Assembly (NCBI RefSeq): GCF_003477885.1 | Contig: NZ_QUEE01000004.1 | Location: 248,001-312,000, forward strand | Length of the DNA stretch: 64,000 nucleotides | Reading direction: 5' to 3' | From: Lachnotalea sp. AF33-28 | GTDB taxonomy: Bacteria > Bacillota > Clostridia > Lachnospirales > Lachnospiraceae | Shown: one piece after another, positions 59,528 through 64,000 of the stretch | Position numbering within the stretch: the stretch's first letter is position 1 | Layout: each line of letters begins with the position of its first letter | Translations under genes and position numbers: made by a program | Notes under the pieces: generated by a model | Told to the model about the DNA's origin: nothing | The model's database searches: none | What the model saw: the letters and a program-made list of their open reading frames with translations, nothing else

Positions 59528-60808
59528 ATGAAAGTTCTGATAGTAGGCAGCGGCGGCAGAGAGCATACCATCGCGTGGAAGGTGGCTCAAAGCCCGCTGG
59601 TTGACAAGATATACTGCGCGCCCGGCAATGCGGGGATCGCGCAGTTTGCCGAATGTGTTCCCATCGGCGCCATGGAGATAGAGAAACTGGCGGATTTTGC
59701 CGCTTCAAACGCGGTCGATCTGACCGTGATCGGCATGGACGATCCGCTGGTGGCGGGTGTAGTAGATGCCTTTGAGGCAAAGGGCTTAAGGGTATTCGGC
59801 CCCAGAAAGAACGCAGCGATCCTGGAAGGCTCCAAAGCGTTTTCCAAGGATCTCATGAAGAAATACAACATTCCGACAGCTGGTTATGAAACTTTTGAGG
59901 ATCCCGAAGCCGCCATCCATTATCTTGAGAATGAGGCCGAGTTTCCGATCGTGCTTAAGGCGGATGGGCTGGCTTTGGGAAAGGGCGTGCTGATCTGCAA
60001 CACTCTGGAAGAGGCGAAGGACGGTGTGAAGGCCATCATGCTGGATAAGCAGTTTGGCAGTGCGGGCAACCGCATGGTGATTGAAGAGTTCATGACGGGC
60101 CGGGAAGTATCCGTGCTTTCGTTTGTGGACGGTAAGACCATCCGCATCATGACCTCAGCCCAGGACCATAAGAGAGCCAAAGACGGCGATCAGGGCCTCA
60201 ACACAGGCGGCATGGGCACATTTTCTCCCAGCCCTTTCTATACGCCGGAAGTGGATGAGTTCTGCCATCAATACATCTATCAGGCCACGGTGGACGCCAT
60301 GAAGACGGAAGGCCGTGAGTTCAAAGGCATTATCTTTTTTGGCCTGATGCTGACTCCTAAGGGTCCGCGGGTTTTGGAATATAACGCCCGTTTCGGAGAT
60401 CCGGAGGCTCAGGTGGTGATCCCGCGCATGAAGAACGATATCGTTGAGGTATTTGAGGCCTGCATCGACGGCCGGCTGGATCAGATCGACCTGGAATTTG
60501 AAGACAATGCGGCGGTCTGCGTGGTTTTGGCCTCCGACGGCTATCCTGTATCCTATAAGAAGGGCCTGCCCATAAGCGGTTTGGAGTCATTTGATGGGAA
60601 AGACGGATATTATGTGTTCCATGCGGGCACGAAATTTGCGGACGACGGCGCCACGGTGCTGACAAACGGCGGCCGCGTGCTGGGCATTGTGGCCAAAGGA
60701 GCCGATCTGAAACAGGCAAGGGCCAATGCCTATGAAGCGACGCAGTGGGTGCGGTTTGAGAATAAGTATATGAGAAACGATATTGGCAGGGCGATTGACG
60801 AAATATAG
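59528..60808 (+). CDS. purD: Phosphoribosylamine-glycine ligase
   Basis: 426 residues with an ATP-grasp fold. VGSGGREHTIAWK, GPRKNAAILEGSKAFSK, LKADGLALGKGV, EYNARFGDPEAQVV. It follows purN by 13 bp with GAGGAGG before ATG 59528. Confidence 0.95.
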   Translation: MKVLIVGSGGREHTIAWKVAQSPLVDKIYCAPGNAGIAQFAECVPIGAMEIEKLADFAASNAVDLTVIGMDDPLVAGVVDAFEAKGLRVFGPRKNAAILEGSKAFSKDLMKKYNIPTAGYETFEDPEAAIHYLENEAEFPIVLKADGLALGKGVLICNTLEEAKDGVKAIMLDKQFGSAGNRMVIEEFMTGREVSVLSFVDGKTIRIMTSAQDHKRAKDGDQGLNTGGMGTFSPSPFYTPEVDEFCHQYIYQATVDAMKTEGREFKGIIFFGLMLTPKGPRVLEYNARFGDPEAQVVIPRMKNDIVEVFEACIDGRLDQIDLEFEDNAAVCVVLASDGYPVSYKKGLPISGLESFDGKDGYYVFHAGTKFADDGATVLTNGGRVLGIVAKGADLKQARANAYEATQWVRFENKYMRNDIGRAIDEI

Positions 60809-60882
60809 GAAACTATTCGATATAAGGATTGTTACCTTTTAAAACAGCCTTGGGCATGTTGGATGTTCTCAAAACATTTTAT

Positions 60883-60925
60883 AAAGGAGCTGGAAACCTG
60901 GAGAGAGGTTTCTGGCTCCTTTTTT
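60883..60925 (+). terminator. Terminator of the pur genes
   Basis: AAAGGAGC...AAACCT pairs with AGGTTT...GCTCCTTT at 15 of 17 positions around GGAGAG, followed by TTTTT. Confidence 0.85.
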
Positions 60926-60947
60926 GCATGTTGTACCGCAATGAATT

Positions 60948-61014
60948 GTTACTGTTCACGGATGCCGATCAAGCAGCGCATAGCGGGACGTTTACGGCAG
61001 CCGTGAACAGTAAC
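60948..61014 (+). mobile_element. Palindromic MITE-like element, copy E (67 bp, minimal)
   Basis: Ends GTTACTGTTCAC/GTGAACAGTAAC. Flanks AATGAATT and AATGGATT agree at 7 of 8 positions. It keeps only the outer parts (GATGCCGATCAAGCAGCG and ACGGCAGCCGTGAAC). The whole inner hairpin and loop are gone. Confidence 0.8.
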
Positions 61015-61044
61015 AATGGATTCACGGCTGACAGAGGAAAAAAC

Positions 61045-61073
61045 TTGACAAACCTGTGTATTTTCACTATAAT
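61045..61073 (+). promoter_or_regulatory. Promoter of the marR operon
   Basis: A perfect TTGACA (61045-61050), 17 bp, TATAAT (61068-61073). Confidence 0.85.
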
Positions 61074-61076
61074 AAA

Positions 61077-61090
61077 GTCAATAAATTGAC
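61077..61090 (+). promoter_or_regulatory. Likely MarR operator
   Basis: GTCAAT-AA-ATTGAC, a perfect dyad centred on the expected transcription start, 31 bp before the MarR gene. It suits autorepression. Confidence 0.65.
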
Positions 61091-61120
61091 CGTAAAGAAA
61101 TAGACCAAGGACGGTGGGAT

Positions 61121-61573
61121 ATGACCAAAGAAGATAAGAAAAACGCATACTTGTATTGCAAATTCAGAGATGAACAATTTGCGCTGTACGACGAATATGC
61201 AAAACGTCATGGTATGCTGATGAAGACGCTGTTGGTGGTAAACGCTCTTTTTTATGCAAAGGATGGAATGACACAGACAGAGATATGCAGACGAACCTTT
61301 CAATCCAAGCAGACCGTGAATTTAATCGTCAAAAATTTGCTGGGTGACAGTTATGTTACTGTTACCGAGATTCCCGAAAATAAGCGGAATAAAATTGTCC
61401 AAATGACAGACGCAGGGCGGGCATACTGCGAAAAAATTGTACGCCATATCACATGGGCAGAGGATACGGCTATGTCTATGTTTACGCCGGAGGAACAAAA
61501 GCAACTGATTGCCCTTTCAAGAACATTTACAAAAAACCTTACCATGTTGGTAAATCAGGAAACGGAGGATTAG
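61121..61573 (+). CDS. MarR-family transcriptional regulator
   Basis: 150 residues. Winged helix: DGMTQTEICRRTFQSKQTVNLIVKNLL and the wing VTEIPENKRNKIVQMTDAG. It heads an operon with a nitroreductase, a radical SAM protein and a DNA glycosylase, suggesting a response to redox-active or DNA-damaging compounds. Three bases separate it from the next gene. Confidence 0.9.
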   Translation: MTKEDKKNAYLYCKFRDEQFALYDEYAKRHGMLMKTLLVVNALFYAKDGMTQTEICRRTFQSKQTVNLIVKNLLGDSYVTVTEIPENKRNKIVQMTDAGRAYCEKIVRHITWAEDTAMSMFTPEEQKQLIALSRTFTKNLTMLVNQETED

Positions 61574-61576
61574 CAA

Positions 61577-62176
61577 ATGGAATTTTATGAAGTCATCAAC
61601 AAAAGAAGAAGTATCCGTCAGTTTGAGAACCGGGAAATTCCCAAAGAAGTGTTGGAGCGCATTTTGGATGCGGGGCTGAAAGCCCCTTCTTCCAATCATC
61701 AAAGGCGTTGGGAACTGGTGACGTTGACGGATAAGGCAATCATTATGGATTTGGCAAAATTCATCCGGCCCTATCCTTGCCGTATCGTGGAGCCGAAAAC
61801 GCCGCAGCAGGAGATGTTCAAAATTGCCTACCCCCGCCAGCGCAGCATGGTTGAAGAAGCCGCTTGTGTAATTCTGCCCTTCTTCAAGCAGAAGTATCCT
61901 TTGAGTGAGGATAAAAACGGCTATGGGCTTATGGATTACGGCGCGAGTTGGGCGCTGGTGGAAAACATGCTTCTTGCCGCAACTGCGGAGGGGCTGGGGT
62001 CTGTTGTCCATATTCCGGTGAAAAAAGAGCCGGAGCAGATCAGGGAATTTCTGAAAGTGCCCGACAGCTGGTGCCTGCCGGCTTTAGTTGTTCTCGGCTA
62101 TCCAGCCAAGGATGCACTTCTGCCGTCTCAGGTCAAAGCAACGGTGGATAATAAAGTGCACTGGAATAAATGGTAA
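61577..62176 (+). CDS. Nitroreductase-family FMN protein
   Basis: 199 residues. NKRRSIRQFENREIPKEVLERIL and APSSNHQRRWELV are the FMN/substrate blocks, and GLGSVVHIPV is the conserved C-terminal stretch. It may reduce nitro compounds, quinones or flavin. Start ATG 61577 is preceded by ACGGAGG. Confidence 0.88.
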   Translation: MEFYEVINKRRSIRQFENREIPKEVLERILDAGLKAPSSNHQRRWELVTLTDKAIIMDLAKFIRPYPCRIVEPKTPQQEMFKIAYPRQRSMVEEAACVILPFFKQKYPLSEDKNGYGLMDYGASWALVENMLLAATAEGLGSVVHIPVKKEPEQIREFLKVPDSWCLPALVVLGYPAKDALLPSQVKATVDNKVHWNKW

Positions 62177-62241
62177 ACCGGTGGGGTAAGCAAGAGAAAT
62201 CCGCACTACGAACGGTTATATTTATATGGGAGGCTGGAAAA

Positions 62242-63141
62242 ATGAACGATCCGCTTATTCGAGAGATTCAGGTGAAAAGTGTTATCACAAAGTCAAATCT
62301 GCCCGTATGTGAATACTCGGTCAATCCCTATGTAGGCTGTACACATGGCTGTCAATATTGCTATGCGTCCTTTATGAAGCGTTTTACAGGCCATGCAGAG
62401 CCGTGGGGAACTTTTTTAGATGTCAAAATATGGCCGGAAATTAAGAATCCGAAGAAATATGCAGGCAAGGAACTGTTTATCGGCTCTGTTACCGACCCTT
62501 ATCTCCCACAGGAGGAATGCTACGAGCGCACACGCGCTTTGCTGGAACAACTGAAAGGAAGCGGCGCAAAAATCAGCATTGCAACAAAAAGCGATCTGAT
62601 CTTGCGTGATTTGGATTTAATCCAGACTTTTCCGGACGCCCGCGTTTCATGGTCTGTCAATACGCTGGACGAGGACTTCAAAAACGGCATGGACAGTGCC
62701 GTCAGTATAAAGCGGCGGCTTGCGGCTATGGAAACCTTTCACCGGGCCGGTATTCGCACCACCTGTTTTGTTTCCCCTATATTCCCCGGCATTACAGACG
62801 TAAAAGCGATTATTGACCGGGCAAAGGGACAGTGCAATTTGATTTGGCTGGAAAATCTGAACCTGCGGGGCAGCTATAAAGCGGTGATTATGGAGTATAT
62901 ACAGGAAAAGCGCCCGGAACTGCTATCTCTTTATCGGGAGATTTACCAGAAAGGAAGCCGCATCTATTGGGAACTGCTGGACGCCGAGTTAAAAGCTTAC
63001 GCCGCAGAGATCGGCCTTGATTATGTGACGAATGACGACAGCATGAAACGCCCCTTTCACGCGCCGCCCGTCATTGTCAATTACTTTTATCACGAGCAGA
63101 TAAAAAAATCAGCGAGGAAAGGTGGTGACGGCCATGCCTGA
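62242..63141 (+). CDS. Radical SAM protein, spore photoproduct lyase (SplB)-like
   Basis: 299 residues from ATG 62242 (GGGAGG upstream; an earlier in-frame ATG at 62170 overlaps the nitroreductase). YVGCTHGCQYCYASF has the CX3CX2C cluster motif, and the family-typical VTDPYLPQE follows. Stand-alone relatives are annotated as SPL-family radical SAM proteins; most are uncharacterised. Its place before a DNA glycosylase makes a DNA-repair role plausible. Confidence 0.83.
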   Translation: MNDPLIREIQVKSVITKSNLPVCEYSVNPYVGCTHGCQYCYASFMKRFTGHAEPWGTFLDVKIWPEIKNPKKYAGKELFIGSVTDPYLPQEECYERTRALLEQLKGSGAKISIATKSDLILRDLDLIQTFPDARVSWSVNTLDEDFKNGMDSAVSIKRRLAAMETFHRAGIRTTCFVSPIFPGITDVKAIIDRAKGQCNLIWLENLNLRGSYKAVIMEYIQEKRPELLSLYREIYQKGSRIYWELLDAELKAYAAEIGLDYVTNDDSMKRPFHAPPVIVNYFYHEQIKKSARKGGDGHA

Positions 63142-63982
63142 ATTGCCGGAAGTAGAAGCCATACGGCGGGTACTTGAGCCACAGATACGGGGGCTTGAGA
63201 TTGAACAGGCTGCCGTCAGCCGCCCGGAAGTGGTCGCGCATCCTGCCGTTGATCAATTTTGCCGCCGTCTGGAAGGACAGGTTTTTGATTGTATCACACG
63301 CCGGGGGAAATTCCTTCTTATCCGGCTTGAAAGTGGAGCGCGGATTATCATTCATTTGAGAATGACCGGATGTTTACTGCTGGTACCGGCAGATTTCCCA
63401 AAAGAAAAGCATACGCACATTGTTTTCCGACTGAATAACGGCAAAGAACTGCGGTTTTCAGATACTCGCCGTTTTGGACGCTTCTGGCTGCTGGGGAAAG
63501 ATGAAACAGATACATACAGCGGGATTGAGAAATTAGGCAAGGAGCCGCTCATTTCTGATTTTACTGCGGAATATCTGTCCGCCAAATGTGGAAAACGAAA
63601 GAAAGCAATCAAAGAGTGCCTGATGGAACAAAGCGTGATTGCCGGAATTGGGAATATCTATTCCGACGAGATTTTATTTGCGGCAAAGATTTATCCGGCG
63701 CGGCCAGCAAACAGCTTGACCGGGGAGGAATGGAAACGTCTTGCAGCAATCGTCCCGGAGCGTCTTACCTTTTTTGTTCAAAAAAATGACATGACCCCGG
63801 AAGAATATTTAGAAACAAAGGGACAAGATTACCGCAATACGCCATTTTTACAGGTTTACGGACATGAAGGAGAGCCTTGTCCCATTTGTAAAACGGTACT
63901 TCGCCGCACGGTGATCGGCGGGCGGAGCAGTACATTTTGCCCTCAGTGTCAGAGCAATTTGACGTTTGGGAAAGAACTGTGA
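63134..63982 (+). CDS. mutM: Formamidopyrimidine-DNA glycosylase
   Basis: 282 residues from ATG 63134, giving the required N-terminal Pro2-Glu3 (MPELPEVEAI). The zinc finger is CPICKTVLRRTVIGGRSSTFCPQCQ in two halves. The helix-two-turn-helix GNIYSDEILFAAKI binds DNA. It removes oxidised purines. It overlaps the radical SAM gene by eight bases. Confidence 0.95.
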   Translation: MPELPEVEAIRRVLEPQIRGLEIEQAAVSRPEVVAHPAVDQFCRRLEGQVFDCITRRGKFLLIRLESGARIIIHLRMTGCLLLVPADFPKEKHTHIVFRLNNGKELRFSDTRRFGRFWLLGKDETDTYSGIEKLGKEPLISDFTAEYLSAKCGKRKKAIKECLMEQSVIAGIGNIYSDEILFAAKIYPARPANSLTGEEWKRLAAIVPERLTFFVQKNDMTPEEYLETKGQDYRNTPFLQVYGHEGEPCPICKTVLRRTVIGGRSSTFCPQCQSNLTFGKEL

Positions 63983-63997
63983 TAGGGAGAGAATTGA

Positions 63998-64000
63998 ATG
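63998..64000 (+). CDS. Possible start codon of a further gene, cut by the window edge
   Basis: ATG at the last three bases with GGGAGAG seven bases upstream. Nothing more can be said. Confidence 0.3.

Overview
The window looks like chromosome of an anaerobic gut Firmicute of the Lachnospiraceae type. The reasons are the moderately GC-rich coding style, strong AGGAGG ribosome binding sites, a B12-independent glycyl-radical microcompartment, a PadR/DUF1700 pair, and a split pyrimidine operon using a PyrK/PyrD dihydroorotate dehydrogenase. I saw no rRNA, tRNA or CRISPR array.

Layout. 0.1-4.4 kb: a polysaccharide deacetylase and an unusual CutC-transglutaminase fusion. 4.9-18.7 kb: a complete bacterial microcompartment locus of the fucose/rhamnose to 1,2-propanediol kind (GRM5-like). 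It has a glycyl radical diol dehydratase and activase, class II aldolase, CoA-acylating aldehyde dehydrogenase, Zn alcohol dehydrogenase, PduL, PduS, seven shell genes, a PduV-like GTPase, a PduO-C-like protein and a DeoR regulator. Two promoters drive it. 18.9-25.6 kb: a CmpB-type membrane protein, a MATE exporter, a broken lipoprotein, a PadR/DUF4097 pair, and a GMP synthase whose glutaminase domain is gutted.

25.57-38.96 kb: a decayed genomic island in the 3' end of guaA, bounded by 12-bp direct repeats. It holds two integrase stumps, a mobilisation remnant, a dead IS30-type element, and a type I restriction operon. Embedded in that operon are a metallo-beta-lactamase-fold protein, three membrane or small proteins, a HAD phosphatase and a YgjP-like metallopeptidase. 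39-46.2 kb: accessory genes including three related small membrane proteins, two of them next to XRE repressors, a YhhN protein, a phosphodiesterase with a LamG-like tail, and a tyrosine recombinase. The recombinase lies beside an inverted-repeat-flanked 254-bp segment that carries a promoter. I read this as a phase-variable promoter in the OFF orientation.

46.2-64 kb: a TetM-like ribosomal protection GTPase behind a leader-peptide attenuator, a DEAD-box helicase, pyrC-K-D-E, small membrane proteins, an M29 aminopeptidase, purE-M-N-D, and a MarR-controlled nitroreductase/SPL-like/Fpg operon.

A family of five intergenic palindromic elements (67-236 bp, 12-bp inverted ends GTTACTGTTCAC, 8-bp target duplications at four of the five) is scattered through the window. 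It looks like a non-autonomous mobile element whose hairpin arms differ from copy to copy yet stay complementary.
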